A DNA stretch of 41,613 bases from JBHGBM01 sp041946965 (GCA_041946965.1 JBHGBM010000048.1:1-41613); one strand, 5' to 3'; shown: positions 7,285-16,160, counted from the first letter of the stretch. Numbers and translations are program-made. Notes: a model not told the origin generated them from the letters alone.

Positions 7285-9414
7285 ATGAAAACCCTGCTTG
7301 TACTCCTGGCGGCCGCCGCCGCGTGGCTGCTGCCCGCGGCCGCGGCGCAGTCGCCGGCCGACCAGAAGAGGATTGAGGAACTGCGCGTCAAACGCGACCG
7401 CGGCGAACCGCTCACCGACGACGACCGCGCCTTCATCCAACGCATGATGGCCCTGCGCGGCAATGCGGGCGAGGCGCAAAAAGGCGCGCCCAAACAGGTG
7501 AACCCGGTGCGCGCCGCGCAGAACGCGAAGTGGATCAAGGAACATCCGCCGCGCGAGTCCACCGGCATGGTCCCGCTGACCGACCTGGGCAGGGGTCTGT
7601 ACAAAGGGGAACAGGGCGGCCTCTATCCGGGAGGCGAGAACGTGCCTCCGCCGGCGCACCTGGCGGCCGGGTTGAGGATGGCGTCGCAGATCAGGCCGCT
7701 CAACCGCGAAGGCAAGCCGTCGCCGGAAGGCAAGATCGTACTGATGTCGGTGGGCGTCTCCAACACCACGATGGAGTTCCAGAACTTCCAGAAGATGGCG
7801 GCCGCCGACAAGAGCCTGAACCCGCGGCTTGTCCTCGTCGACGGCGCACAGCCGGGGCAGGCCGCCGACCAGGCCGCCAATCCGCGGTCGCGCTACTGGC
7901 AGGTGGCGGATCAGCGCATGGAGTCCGCCGGCGTGACGCACGCGCAGATTCAGGCGCTCTGGATCAAAGAGACCTACCCGCTGTACGACGGGCAATTGCC
8001 GTTTCCCGGCGAGGCCAGGAAGTTGTACGGCTGGCTGCGCGACATCCTACACACCGCCAAGGCCCGGTTCCCCAATCTCAAGATTGCCTACCTCTCGAGC
8101 CGGATCTACGCCGGGTACGCACTGAGCGCGGCCAATCCGGAACCCTTCGCCTACGAGTTCGGCTTTTCCAACAAGTGGGTGATTGCCGATCAGATCGCCG
8201 GCAAACCCGAACTGAACTACGATCCCGCTAAGGGGCCGGTGCGCGCTCCCTGGATCGCCTGGGGACCCTACTTGTGGGCCGATGGCGTCAAGGCCCGGAG
8301 CGACGGCTTAGTGTGGCTGCGCGAGGAACTGGGACAGGACGGCATGCACCCCTCCAATGCCGGCAGGGACAAGGTTGCGCGCCTGCTGCTCGAATTCCTC
8401 AAGACCGACGCGACGGCCAAACCGTGGTTCCTGGCGGCCGCGCGAGACGCGGCAGGCGGCCAGGCGCCGCCGCAGCGCCCCAGCCCGCAACAGCTCGAGG
8501 AGCGCCGCAAGCAGTACATGCGGGCGAACCCGCCGCGGGCGTCCGTCGGACTGGTGCCGTTGACCGACCTGGGGACCGGCGCCTACCGGGGCGAAGAGGG
8601 CGGATTGTATCCCGGCGGCCGAAACACGGCTCCACCCCGGCATGTTCAGGCCGGGCTGCGGCTGGCAGGTGAAATCGCGCCGCTCGATCAGCAGGGGCGC
8701 AAATCGGAGGACGGCAAGATCGTGTTGCTGTCGATCGGTTTCTCCAACCCCGCTATAGAGTTTCCTGGATTCCAGAAGCGCGTGGCTGCCGACCCGGACG
8801 TCAACCCGCGCCTGGTCGCCGTCAATGGCTGCGTCGGCAGCCGCGCCTCGAAAGAACAGGCCGACCCCGGCTCCCGCTACTGGAAGGAAGTCGAGCAGAG
8901 GTTGAACAACGCCGGCGTTACCGCCCTCCAGGTACAGGCACTCTGGATCAAAGAAGTGATCCCGGGAGCGGTGGGATTTCCCGAGATGGCCCGGCAACTG
9001 GCGAACGACCTGACCGCTACCTTGCACGTCGTGCACGACCGTTTCCCCAACGCGAAACTGGCGTACCTGAGCAGCCGCACCTATGGCGGCTATACGGAAC
9101 TGGGAGGCAGTCCGGAGCCCGGCGCCTACGAGACGGGTTTCTCGGTGAAATGGGTCGTGGCCGCGCAATTGGCAGGGAAGCCCGAGTTGAACTTCGACGC
9201 CGCCAGGGGGCCTGTGCGCTCGCCCTGGATTGCCTGGGGTCCGTATCTTTGGACGGACGGCGAGAGGGGCCGCAAAGACGGGTTCGTCTATCTGCGCGAA
9301 GATCTCAGGGACGACGGTCTCCACCCTTCAGACAGGGGGACAGCCAAGATCGCGGATCTCATGCTCACGTTCTTCAAGACGGACCCGGCCGCGCGGCCGT
9401 GGTTTCTGAAGTGA
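7285..9414 (+). CDS. Exported protein with two tandem SGNH-like domains
   Basis: 709 residues. A Sec signal (1-21) precedes a charged helical stretch (25-60) and two homologous domains of about 310 residues, roughly 80-385 and 405-709. Each opens with a Pro/Gly motif ('STGMVPLTDLG', 'SVGLVPLTDLG') and 'GGLYPGG'. Each then has a block-I-like serine (G157-V-S159-N; G485-F-S487-N), 'YLSSR.Y.GY' and 'WGPYLW', and ends with a block-V-like D-x-x-H (D352-GM-H355; D677-GL-H680) followed by PS. That order is typical of SGNH/GDSL esterases, but the usual GDS Asp is missing. Esterase or deacetylase activity is inference. The second copy differs at NPAIEF (for NTTMEF) and NGCV (for DGAQ). ATG 7285 starts the signal peptide, so the frame from 7180 is too long. 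Confidence 0.75.
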   Translation: MKTLLVLLAAAAAWLLPAAAAQSPADQKRIEELRVKRDRGEPLTDDDRAFIQRMMALRGNAGEAQKGAPKQVNPVRAAQNAKWIKEHPPRESTGMVPLTDLGRGLYKGEQGGLYPGGENVPPPAHLAAGLRMASQIRPLNREGKPSPEGKIVLMSVGVSNTTMEFQNFQKMAAADKSLNPRLVLVDGAQPGQAADQAANPRSRYWQVADQRMESAGVTHAQIQALWIKETYPLYDGQLPFPGEARKLYGWLRDILHTAKARFPNLKIAYLSSRIYAGYALSAANPEPFAYEFGFSNKWVIADQIAGKPELNYDPAKGPVRAPWIAWGPYLWADGVKARSDGLVWLREELGQDGMHPSNAGRDKVARLLLEFLKTDATAKPWFLAAARDAAGGQAPPQRPSPQQLEERRKQYMRANPPRASVGLVPLTDLGTGAYRGEEGGLYPGGRNTAPPRHVQAGLRLAGEIAPLDQQGRKSEDGKIVLLSIGFSNPAIEFPGFQKRVAADPDVNPRLVAVNGCVGSRASKEQADPGSRYWKEVEQRLNNAGVTALQVQALWIKEVIPGAVGFPEMARQLANDLTATLHVVHDRFPNAKLAYLSSRTYGGYTELGGSPEPGAYETGFSVKWVVAAQLAGKPELNFDAARGPVRSPWIAWGPYLWTDGERGRKDGFVYLREDLRDDGLHPSDRGTAKIADLMLTFFKTDPAARPWFLK

Positions 9415-9508
9415 TGACCGTGCCGCGGCTATCGGCCATCGCCGCGCCGGTCCACAGTCGAAACGCTGCGCCTCCGCCTGACTCGAGCCTTTGGGAGTGG
9501 GAATCTGC

Positions 9509-10621
9509 ATGCGTATGACGATAGTCGTCGCCTCGGCTGCGTGGCTCCTGGTTCTCCCTTGCGGGATACTGGCCCAACCCGATCCGAAGATCATGGAGCG
9601 CTTCGAGGAGGTGCGCGCGCGCATGCGGGCAGGAGAGACGGTCACCGCCGCGGAGCAGGAGTTCATCAAGAAGGTCCAGGCCGAACTCAACGAGGACTAT
9701 GTCAAGAAGAACCCTCCGCGCGAGTCTACCGGTCTTGTGCCGCTCTGCGACCTGGGTAAGGGAACCTACAAAGGCGAGGAAGGCGGGCTCTATCCGGGAG
9801 GCGACAATGCACCCCCGCCGGCACATCTGAAACTGGGGATGGCGGCCTCCCGGCAGGTTGTTCCGCGTGACCCGCAGGGCCGCCCGTCCCAGGAGGGCAA
9901 GATCGTGCTCCTTTCGATCGGCATGTCCAACACGACCATGGAATTCCAGGTTTTCCTGAAGCGGGCGGCCGGGGACAAAACGCTCAACCCGCATCTTGTA
10001 CCGGTCGACGGCGCTCAGGGAGGTCAGGGAGCGGACGTGACCGCCATGCCGCACGCCCGATTCTGGAGCGTCGTCGATGAGCGTCTGGCCGCCGCGGGCG
10101 TCAGCGGGGCGCAGGTCCAGGCAGTGTGGATCAAGCAGGCATACTTCGGCCCCTGGCGGCAGTTCCCAGGCGAGCCCAAGAAGATGCAGGGCCTGCTGAT
10201 CGCAACGCTGCACAACGTGCACGACCGTTTCCCCAACCTGAGGATCGCCTACCTGTCCAGCCGCATCTACGCCGGTTATGCCACCGCCGCGCTGAATCCC
10301 GAGCCACACGCCTACGAAAGCGCCTTTGCCATCAAGTGGATCATCAGAGACCAGATGGCGGGGAATCCGGAGCTGAACTGCGATCCCTCCCGAGGTGCGG
10401 TGCGGGCTCCCTGGGTGGCGTGGGGGCCGTACCTGTGGGCGGACGGTGTGAAGGGCCGCAAGGATGGGCTGGTGTACGTGAGCGACGACATGGCCATCTC
10501 CGACCGGACCCACCCGTCCCTCTCCGGACGGGAGAAGGTCGTGAAGCTGCTGCTGGACTTCTTCAAGCACGATCCGACGTCACGGCCCTGGTTCGTCTCC
10601 AGTCAACGGTCGTTGCGTTGA
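9509..10621 (+). CDS. Exported single-domain SGNH-like protein
   Basis: 370 residues with a Sec signal (1-22, ending GILAQ), a helical segment (25-65) and one domain homologous to both domains of the preceding gene. Landmarks are 'STGLVPLCDLG' (73-83), 'GGLYPGG' (92-98), the block-I-like G138-M-S140-N-T-T, 'DGAQ' (167-170), 'AYLSSRIYAGY' (247-257), 'WGPYLW' (305-310) and the block-V-like D332-R-T-H335-PS. It resembles the first domain of the neighbour more than the second (NTTMEF and DGAQ are kept). ATG 9509 has GGGAGTGGG 6-14 nt upstream; the in-frame codons from 9491 would spoil the signal peptide. It starts 94 bp after its neighbour and is probably cotranscribed. Function unknown beyond likely extracytoplasmic hydrolase. 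Confidence 0.75.
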   Translation: MRMTIVVASAAWLLVLPCGILAQPDPKIMERFEEVRARMRAGETVTAAEQEFIKKVQAELNEDYVKKNPPRESTGLVPLCDLGKGTYKGEEGGLYPGGDNAPPPAHLKLGMAASRQVVPRDPQGRPSQEGKIVLLSIGMSNTTMEFQVFLKRAAGDKTLNPHLVPVDGAQGGQGADVTAMPHARFWSVVDERLAAAGVSGAQVQAVWIKQAYFGPWRQFPGEPKKMQGLLIATLHNVHDRFPNLRIAYLSSRIYAGYATAALNPEPHAYESAFAIKWIIRDQMAGNPELNCDPSRGAVRAPWVAWGPYLWADGVKGRKDGLVYVSDDMAISDRTHPSLSGREKVVKLLLDFFKHDPTSRPWFVSSQRSLR

Positions 10622-10622
10622 C

Positions 10623-10646
10623 CGGCTCTCCCGTGCGCGAGAGCCG
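10623..10646. terminator. Hairpin between convergent genes
   Basis: CGGCTCTC (10623-10630) pairs with GAGAGCCG (10639-10646) around an 8-nt loop, starting one base after the stop of the SGNH-like gene. It has no T tract, so it may be a processing or rho-assisted end rather than a classic terminator. The symmetry lets it serve both strands. Confidence 0.45.
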
Positions 10647-10666
10647 CTGCTCCGCCGGAGGCGGCA

Positions 10667-10688
10667 TGACCCTCGCGCGAGTGGGTCA
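10667..10688. terminator. Second hairpin at the receptor stop codon
   Basis: TGACCC (10667-10672) pairs with GGGTCA (10683-10688), with the self-complementary TCGCGCGA in the loop. The right arm includes the TGA of the receptor gene (10686-10688). With the hairpin at 10623-10646 it forms a double stem between convergent genes. Confidence 0.35.
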
Positions 10689-13600
10689 GAAAGTAAGCCG
10701 GAGGGTCCACTGCAATTGCCGCGGCCCGTTGGACGAAGTCCGCAGCAGCAGGATACCGGTGGCGGCGTTTGGCATGGGAGTGCCCGGCATGTTGAACACG
10801 TTGAAAGCGTCCATGTTCAACCGCAGCCGTACGCGTTCCGTGATGGGAATCACTTTGAAGAGTGAGCTGTTCACGGCCCAGGTCCACGGACCGAGGATCG
10901 CCTGATTGCGCAGTGGGTTGAGCCCGTTGTCGAAAGCAATGCGCTGCTGTGTGCCGTTCTTCAACGGCACGAAGACGATATTGGTCCCATAGAGCGAGTA
11001 GTTCGGGTCCGACGGGCTCAGGTTGGCCGGCGTCGGCCAGATGGGCTGGTGCGAAGGCTGGTAGTTGGACGGCACGCCCATGACCCCGTTGGGCTGTCCC
11101 TGCGCGTTGCGGCTGTTGACCTGGTTCGCCGGGATGTAACCGTTGTAGTAGAGGTACCCGTCGAAGCAGGTTCCGCTGCGGCAATCCTGGATGGGGTATT
11201 GCTTGCCGTAGATCTGGATCTTGCCGGTGGCGCCCCAGTCGGTTTCAGGCAGTGCAATCCAACGCGTGCTCATGCTGCTGTACGAGGCCAGTTGCCAGCC
11301 GCCCACGATGCGGTCGAGGAGCCGGCCCGAACGGGAGAACAGTTTCTTGCCGCGGCCGAACGGCAGGTCATAGAGCAGGTTCCAGTTGATGCGGTGTTTG
11401 GGAACGCCCGTGTCCCGCTGGTAATTGTAGAAGCGGTTGTAGGCATCGAAGTCGGCCGGCACCGAACCCGGCATGAAGGTCACCGGATCGGGTACCAGAG
11501 AGGAGGTGCCGAGGATCTGGCTGCCGCTGCCCACCCACAGCGCGTTGCTCATCACGTAGAACCACTGGAAGCCCAGGCCGCGGCTGAAGCGGCGCTGCAC
11601 CTCCACCTGGAGACCGTTGAAGTTCGAATAGCCGGTGGAACTGTAGACATGGATATCGCCGTAGGTGGTCTGGTCGTAGTTGCGGCGCGCCACAGCCGCG
11701 TAGGCGCCGGAAGGCAGCGGCTGCCCGGTGGTCACGTAGTGGACATAATTATTGGGCTGGCCGTTCTTCTGGACGTCCTGCTCCAGATGGCGGGCGGCCG
11801 TCCCGACGTAAGCCACGCGCAGCAGTGTGTTGCGGATGACCTCGGTCTCAAAAGTCAGGTTCCACTCCCGCGCCAGCGGCGTATCGAGCGTGGGGGCGAA
11901 GGCGTTAATCCCCACCCCGCGCGGGATCGCATTGACCGCATCGGGTTTGATGGCGCCGATGGCCGAAGATGTGCCCGCGATTACCGTGGGTGCCGAGCGC
12001 AGGCCATAGTTGGCGAAGCCGTCGGGAGACTGCGCCGCCGAATTGATGTTGTAAGAGACAGTCCCTTGCAGCGGCGGATTGCCCCGCTGCACGTTGAACA
12101 GGCGCGTTCCCAGGGGGAACCGGAACTGGCCGTAGCCGCCGCGCAGCACCAGCGGGCGCGTCCCCAGCTTCCCCTGCCAGGCAAATCCGACGCGCGGGCT
12201 GAAGTTGCGTTGCGGCACATGCACCAGGCTGTCCGGAAACCCCGCCTCCCGGGTGGTCTCGAACTTCACGCCGATCGCCGTGTAGGAATTGACGAAAGCC
12301 TGCGTGGTGGCGCCCAGGCCGATCAGTTCCGCCAGGGACGCCGTGCGGGCAATGGCGTGATTGGGAAAATCGAAGACCGCGTTGATGCCGTTCCGATCGA
12401 GCAGCGGCGGGAGGTACTCGTACCGCAGCCCGAGGTTCAGCGTGAGGTTGCTCGCGATCTTCCAGTTGTCCTGCACGTAGCCGGCGGCGCGGCTCGAACG
12501 CATGACGTAGGAAGGCGCGGGCAGCGTCTGGCTGTACGAGCCCGCCACCCCGATGAAGAAATTGGCCAGGTTATCCCCCGTCCGCGGGACCGCGTTGTAA
12601 GCCGTTCCCGTCGCGGGATCGTAGACGCCCGTGGCCTGGCTGGCAAAGTTGATGGCCGCCGCGCCGGGACGGTCCGGCAACACGTCGAGCATCATGCGTT
12701 CGAGGCGCCACCCGAATTCGAACTGGTGCCGGCCTCGCACCACCGTGTAGATTTGTTCGCCGGCGATCGGCTTGGTGTCCTCCGCCCGCGGGATCAGACC
12801 GGTGCCCTGCATGGCGAACCCGATATTGGTGAGGCTGGGCGCCCCCGCGACGCCGAATGGATTCGGGAAGCCCAGCTTGGGCGACAGGTCCACTCCCACG
12901 GCCGGCTGGTCGAAGCTAAACTTCCAGTCCATGCGCGCGCCCGTGAACACCGTCTCCACGAAGAACGAAGGCGTGAACGTATGATTCCACGTGAACGAGC
13001 CGCTCTGCATTCGCTCGGAGCTGTCCTGCGAGTTCCACAACTTATCCAGGGACATCGGCATGGGCTGATTGGGGCGGCGGTTGACCAGGATGCGGTTGCC
13101 GATCGTGTACCGCCCGAAGACCTGGTCGTTGTTGCCGAAGCGGTGGTCGATGCGCACCGAGTTGGTCCAGTCGGTCTGCCTGGTCGAGTCGGGACCGAAC
13201 CAGTTGGAGGCGATGGAGGGGTTGACTCCCGGCTGGTTAGGCTGCGGCATGACGCTGAAGAAGTAGGCCGCAAACGGGCTTCGGCGGCTGAGCGGAATCA
13301 CGTTGCCGGTAAAAGGCACGCGTGCGTATTTCTGGTCGGGGCCCGCGGTGGTCCACGGGTCGTACAGGGTGATGGCCCGGCTCTGGCCGTCGGTCAACTC
13401 CCGGAAATCGCCCCGCTGCATCGCCTGCGTGGGGAGGCTGCTGTTCATGGTCGAGGCATTGCGCAGGCCGTAGGCTTCCCAGGCGAAAAAGAAGAACGTC
13501 CGGTCCTTGCCGTTATACAGGTGCGGCAGCCGGACGGGCCCCCCTACGGACGCGCCATACTCGTTGCGAATCAACTGGGGCGGCTTGGTGTAGAAATCCT

Positions 13601-14360
13601 CCCGCCTGCGGGCCAGTCCGAAGCCGTTGTTGCGGCCTGTGTAGAACAGGCTGCCATGGAGCTGGTTGGTGCCGCTGCGAGTCGAGAGCAGCGTGGTGGC
13701 CGGCGCGGTGAACCGGGCCGAGGCCACGCTCATTTCGACGCGGTACTCCTGGATCGTGTCCAATCCGGGAGGACGCGTGGTGAGTTGAGTGATATTGGCG
13801 TCGCTGATGGAAGCGCCGTCCTGCACGAATTGCAGGCTGCCGTCGCGCAGCCCGTACGCCTTGGGAGCGCTGGCGTTGCCCTCAAGTCCGGGCGTCGTCT
13901 GCGAGACGAGGTTCTGGAAAAAGCGCCCGTTCAGCGGCAGTTCCTCGATGCGCTCACGCTCCACCACGGTGGCGAGCGTGGGGCTGGTAGTGGTGAGCAG
14001 CGGCGTGATGTCCCCGGCCACCACGATCTGCGTGCTGGTGGCGCCTACCGCGAGCACCGGCGTGATCTCGGCTTCCTGCCCGGTCTGCAACAGCAGTTCA
14101 CCCTGCCATCTCTCCAGACCTGGGGCTTCGACGGCGATCCGGTACCGTCCGGTTTGCGCCGAAGGAAAGAGGAAGAACCCGGCCTGGTTCGTGACGGTCC
14201 GCACGGCGACTCCCGTCTCGACGTGCTCGGCGGCGACGTTTGCGCTGGGGATCACGGCGCCGCTCGGATCTTTGACGGTACCCTGTATGCGGCCCGCGCC
14301 GGTTTGCGCCAGAAGCGCTCCCGCGGCGAACAGGGCGGCGGGGATGAAGCATCTGGACAT
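10686..14360 (-). CDS. TonB-dependent receptor, Oar-like
   Basis: 1224 residues, the usual size for acidobacterial Oar-type receptors. A signal peptide (1-19) precedes a carboxypeptidase-regulatory-like beta-sandwich (about 22-105, 'GTVKDPSGAVIPSANV'). A plug region follows (about 125-250, 'IEELPLNGRFFQNLV', 'TLLSTRSGTNQLHGSLFY'), then a long barrel ending 'QLQWTLRLTF' with the terminal Phe expected of outer-membrane proteins. I see no clear TonB box. It imports an unknown ligand with energy from TonB/ExbBD, which is not in the window. ATG 14360 has GGAGGA about 10 nt upstream. It is divergent from the hydrolase at 14460 and may share control with it. Confidence 0.93.
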   Translation of the reverse strand: MSRCFIPAALFAAGALLAQTGAGRIQGTVKDPSGAVIPSANVAAEHVETGVAVRTVTNQAGFFLFPSAQTGRYRIAVEAPGLERWQGELLLQTGQEAEITPVLAVGATSTQIVVAGDITPLLTTTSPTLATVVERERIEELPLNGRFFQNLVSQTTPGLEGNASAPKAYGLRDGSLQFVQDGASISDANITQLTTRPPGLDTIQEYRVEMSVASARFTAPATTLLSTRSGTNQLHGSLFYTGRNNGFGLARRREDFYTKPPQLIRNEYGASVGGPVRLPHLYNGKDRTFFFFAWEAYGLRNASTMNSSLPTQAMQRGDFRELTDGQSRAITLYDPWTTAGPDQKYARVPFTGNVIPLSRRSPFAAYFFSVMPQPNQPGVNPSIASNWFGPDSTRQTDWTNSVRIDHRFGNNDQVFGRYTIGNRILVNRRPNQPMPMSLDKLWNSQDSSERMQSGSFTWNHTFTPSFFVETVFTGARMDWKFSFDQPAVGVDLSPKLGFPNPFGVAGAPSLTNIGFAMQGTGLIPRAEDTKPIAGEQIYTVVRGRHQFEFGWRLERMMLDVLPDRPGAAAINFASQATGVYDPATGTAYNAVPRTGDNLANFFIGVAGSYSQTLPAPSYVMRSSRAAGYVQDNWKIASNLTLNLGLRYEYLPPLLDRNGINAVFDFPNHAIARTASLAELIGLGATTQAFVNSYTAIGVKFETTREAGFPDSLVHVPQRNFSPRVGFAWQGKLGTRPLVLRGGYGQFRFPLGTRLFNVQRGNPPLQGTVSYNINSAAQSPDGFANYGLRSAPTVIAGTSSAIGAIKPDAVNAIPRGVGINAFAPTLDTPLAREWNLTFETEVIRNTLLRVAYVGTAARHLEQDVQKNGQPNNYVHYVTTGQPLPSGAYAAVARRNYDQTTYGDIHVYSSTGYSNFNGLQVEVQRRFSRGLGFQWFYVMSNALWVGSGSQILGTSSLVPDPVTFMPGSVPADFDAYNRFYNYQRDTGVPKHRINWNLLYDLPFGRGKKLFSRSGRLLDRIVGGWQLASYSSMSTRWIALPETDWGATGKIQIYGKQYPIQDCRSGTCFDGYLYYNGYIPANQVNSRNAQGQPNGVMGVPSNYQPSHQPIWPTPANLSPSDPNYSLYGTNIVFVPLKNGTQQRIAFDNGLNPLRNQAILGPWTWAVNSSLFKVIPITERVRLRLNMDAFNVFNMPGTPMPNAATGILLLRTSSNGPRQLQWTLRLTF

Positions 14361-14390
14361 GACCTATTCCTCCAGATTCAACTTGCCCCA

Positions 14391-14419
14391 AGCGTATATC
14401 TCCGGCGGGCCGGGTGCAA
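14391..14419 (-). promoter_or_regulatory. Candidate sigma70-type promoter for the receptor gene
   Basis: On the minus strand TTGCAC (14414-14419) is separated by 17 bp from TACGCT (14391-14396), reasonable matches to -35 and -10 elements. Transcription would begin about 25 bp before the receptor ATG at 14360. Confidence 0.35.
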
Positions 14420-14439
14420 CGGGTGACGCGGCAGTTGTA

Positions 14440-14445
14440 TATGAT
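14440..14445 (+). promoter_or_regulatory. Candidate -10 element for the 14460 hydrolase
   Basis: TATGAT inside the AT-rich patch TATATGATAA is a good -10 match. The start point would be near 14452, leaving a leader of only about 8 nt before ATG 14460. No Shine-Dalgarno-like sequence lies in that leader. No convincing -35 is seen. Confidence 0.35.
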
Positions 14446-14459
14446 AAGCGCTATCCGGT

Positions 14460-15383
14460 ATGAAGACGCGCTTCGGCATGTGCTTTGTCCTCGCCACGCG
14501 GGTGGCCGCTTCGTTCCTGGTGGAGGCGGAGGAGCCATGGGAGCGGTTTGACGACGGCTCGGCCGGCCGTGTGACGACCTTCACCGGCGCCGGCGGAGTG
14601 GAGGTCCCGGCGTATCTCCGCAAGCCTGCGGGCCCAGGTCCATTTCCCGTCGTGGTCCTGCTGCACGGCGGCGCGGCGAGCCCGCCGGTAACCTATTCTC
14701 TGGGACGCGCCACCATCCCCCCGGTGGCCGATTTTGTAGCCGCCGGATGGGCGGTTTTTTGCGCGGACTTTCGCCCGAAGGCGGCGGCAAGATCCATCGA
14801 GTGGGAGGACGCCATCGCGGCCATCGAGACCGCGCGGCGCCTGCCCTTCATCGACGGCAGGCGCGTGGCGCTGTTCGGCGGCAGTCACGGCGCGGGCGTG
14901 ATCGCGAGGCTGACCTCGCGCACCGACGTGCAGTGTGCGGTACTGTGCGCACCCGCGGCGCTCGACCTCATCGAGGTGTCCAAGGCCGTCAACCGCGGCG
15001 TGGAAGTGGTCGGTGTGCTGAAAAAGATGATTGCGGAAGCGGAGAAGCGACACGGCGCCACGATGGCGGAGATCGAGAAGGACCCGGCCAAATACAACTA
15101 CGAGTCGGCGCTGACGGAAGCCTCGCGGGTGCGCTTCCCCATCCTCATCGTCAACGGCCGGAATGACACCTCGTCTCCCACGCCGGTGGTGCAGGCCTAT
15201 GCCGACAGACTGCGGGCCCTGGGCAAGACCGTCGATACCTACTTCCCTGATAACGGGCTGCACGGGTTCTACTTCGGCTTCCTCGACAACCGGGGCACAG
15301 GCAAGCCGCCCAACGTCACGGCGGAAACGAAGGAAGCGGCCCGCCTGGCGGTGGCATTCATACGGAAGCATTTCGGCCTGTGA
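14460..15383 (+). CDS. Exported alpha/beta hydrolase (dienelactone-hydrolase/S9-like)
   Basis: 307 residues: a likely signal peptide (1-24), then one alpha/beta-hydrolase domain. Landmarks are oxyanion 'LHGG' (68-71), elbow G140-G-S142-H-G, acid Asp236 in 'NGRND' and His268 in 'GLHGFY'. It matches the C-terminal half of the fused esterase at 5108-6979 nearly end to end: 'WERF.DGS', 'PAYLRKPAGPGPFP', 'ARRLPFID', 'AVLCAPAALDLIEV', 'VLKKM', 'EIEK.PA.Y'. It is probably an esterase or peptidase-like hydrolase acting outside the cytoplasm; substrate unknown. It is divergently transcribed from the receptor, with 99 bp between, which suggests the hydrolase acts on what the receptor imports. The 129 bp after it hold no gene. 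Confidence 0.85.
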   Translation: MKTRFGMCFVLATRVAASFLVEAEEPWERFDDGSAGRVTTFTGAGGVEVPAYLRKPAGPGPFPVVVLLHGGAASPPVTYSLGRATIPPVADFVAAGWAVFCADFRPKAAARSIEWEDAIAAIETARRLPFIDGRRVALFGGSHGAGVIARLTSRTDVQCAVLCAPAALDLIEVSKAVNRGVEVVGVLKKMIAEAEKRHGATMAEIEKDPAKYNYESALTEASRVRFPILIVNGRNDTSSPTPVVQAYADRLRALGKTVDTYFPDNGLHGFYFGFLDNRGTGKPPNVTAETKEAARLAVAFIRKHFGL

Positions 15384-15497
15384 CGGAACGCGCGGCCTAC
15401 GGCATGAGGAACCAGCGGCCGTTGACCGAGAAGGAACTGGCGTGCCTCCTCCGGCCGCAGTGTAGCAGCGCGCCCCGCCCCGGCCGGGTGCGCCAAA

Positions 15498-15506
15498 TGG
15501 TATATC
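15498..15506 (+). promoter_or_regulatory. Candidate extended -10 promoter abutting a start codon (TGG-TATATC)
   Basis: TGG-TATATC lies 6 bp before ATG 15513. A start 7 bp below the hexamer would fall on or beside the A of the ATG. No Shine-Dalgarno sequence precedes that ATG, so a leaderless transcript is plausible. Confidence 0.35.
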
Positions 15507-15512
15507 AGTGCC

Positions 15513-16160
15513 ATGTGGCGCTCGACAACGCTGATGCTTCTCCTCGCCGGCTCCGCCCTGGCGCAAGGACCCTACGGAATTTTTGAAGGCGCTTCGGACG
15601 TGGGCAGCCCGTCTCGCAAGGGATCGGTCAGCTACGATGCTGCCAGCAACGAGTACCGCGTCATCGGCGGCGGCCAGAACATCTGGGCCGCCAAGGACGA
15701 TTTTTTCTTCGTTTGGAAGAAGCTCGCGGGCGACGTGATCCTGACGGCCACGCTGCGGCTGGAATCCGGCGGCAATGCGCACCGCAAGGCCGGGCTGATG
15801 ATCCGCAAGGACCTCGAAACCGGATCGCCCTACGCCGACATCATGGTGCACGGCGATGGCCTGACCGGCCTTCAGTACCGAGAAAAAGCGGACGAGATCA
15901 CGCGCGGCGTCCGCTTTCCCATCTCGGCGCCTACCCGTATCCGGGTGGAACGCCGGCGCAACGCCATCACTATCTGGGGCGGCAAAGAGGGCACGCCGTT
16001 CCAGGAGTTGGGCGCGACGGACGTGCCCCTCGGCAACCCGGTCTATGTGGGCTTGGCGGTGTGCTCGCACGATGACGCGGCGCTGCTGACGGCCGTCTTC
16101 TCCGGCGTCACACTGGAAACGCCGCCGCCCGCGCGCGGTCCGGCGCAGAAGAAGAAGTAA
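15513..16160 (+). CDS. Exported concanavalin/laminin-G-like beta-sandwich protein (DUF1349-like)
   Basis: 215 residues: a Sec signal (1-18, 'LLLAGSALAQ') and one beta-rich domain. The pattern 'DDFFFVWKKLAGD', 'RKAGLMIRKDL', 'VHGDGLTGLQYREK' and 'PTRIRVERRRNAITIW' is that of DUF1349/concanavalin A-like domains. In Acidobacteria these often accompany TolB-like propellers, and one is encoded three genes on in this run (16994). The tail is Pro/Lys-rich ('PAQKKK'). It probably binds carbohydrate outside the cytoplasm; no catalytic residues are recognisable. It heads a tight same-strand run: the next gene starts 12 bp after its stop. The start lacks a ribosome site. Confidence 0.65.
   Translation: MWRSTTLMLLLAGSALAQGPYGIFEGASDVGSPSRKGSVSYDAASNEYRVIGGGQNIWAAKDDFFFVWKKLAGDVILTATLRLESGGNAHRKAGLMIRKDLETGSPYADIMVHGDGLTGLQYREKADEITRGVRFPISAPTRIRVERRRNAITIWGGKEGTPFQELGATDVPLGNPVYVGLAVCSHDDAALLTAVFSGVTLETPPPARGPAQKKK

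Noticed and set aside
11049..14426. Very long open frame (1125 codons) on the plus strand
   Set aside because: It lies antisense to the complete TonB-dependent receptor and reads as low-complexity Arg/Val/His-rich protein, the usual mirror of a high-GC gene.
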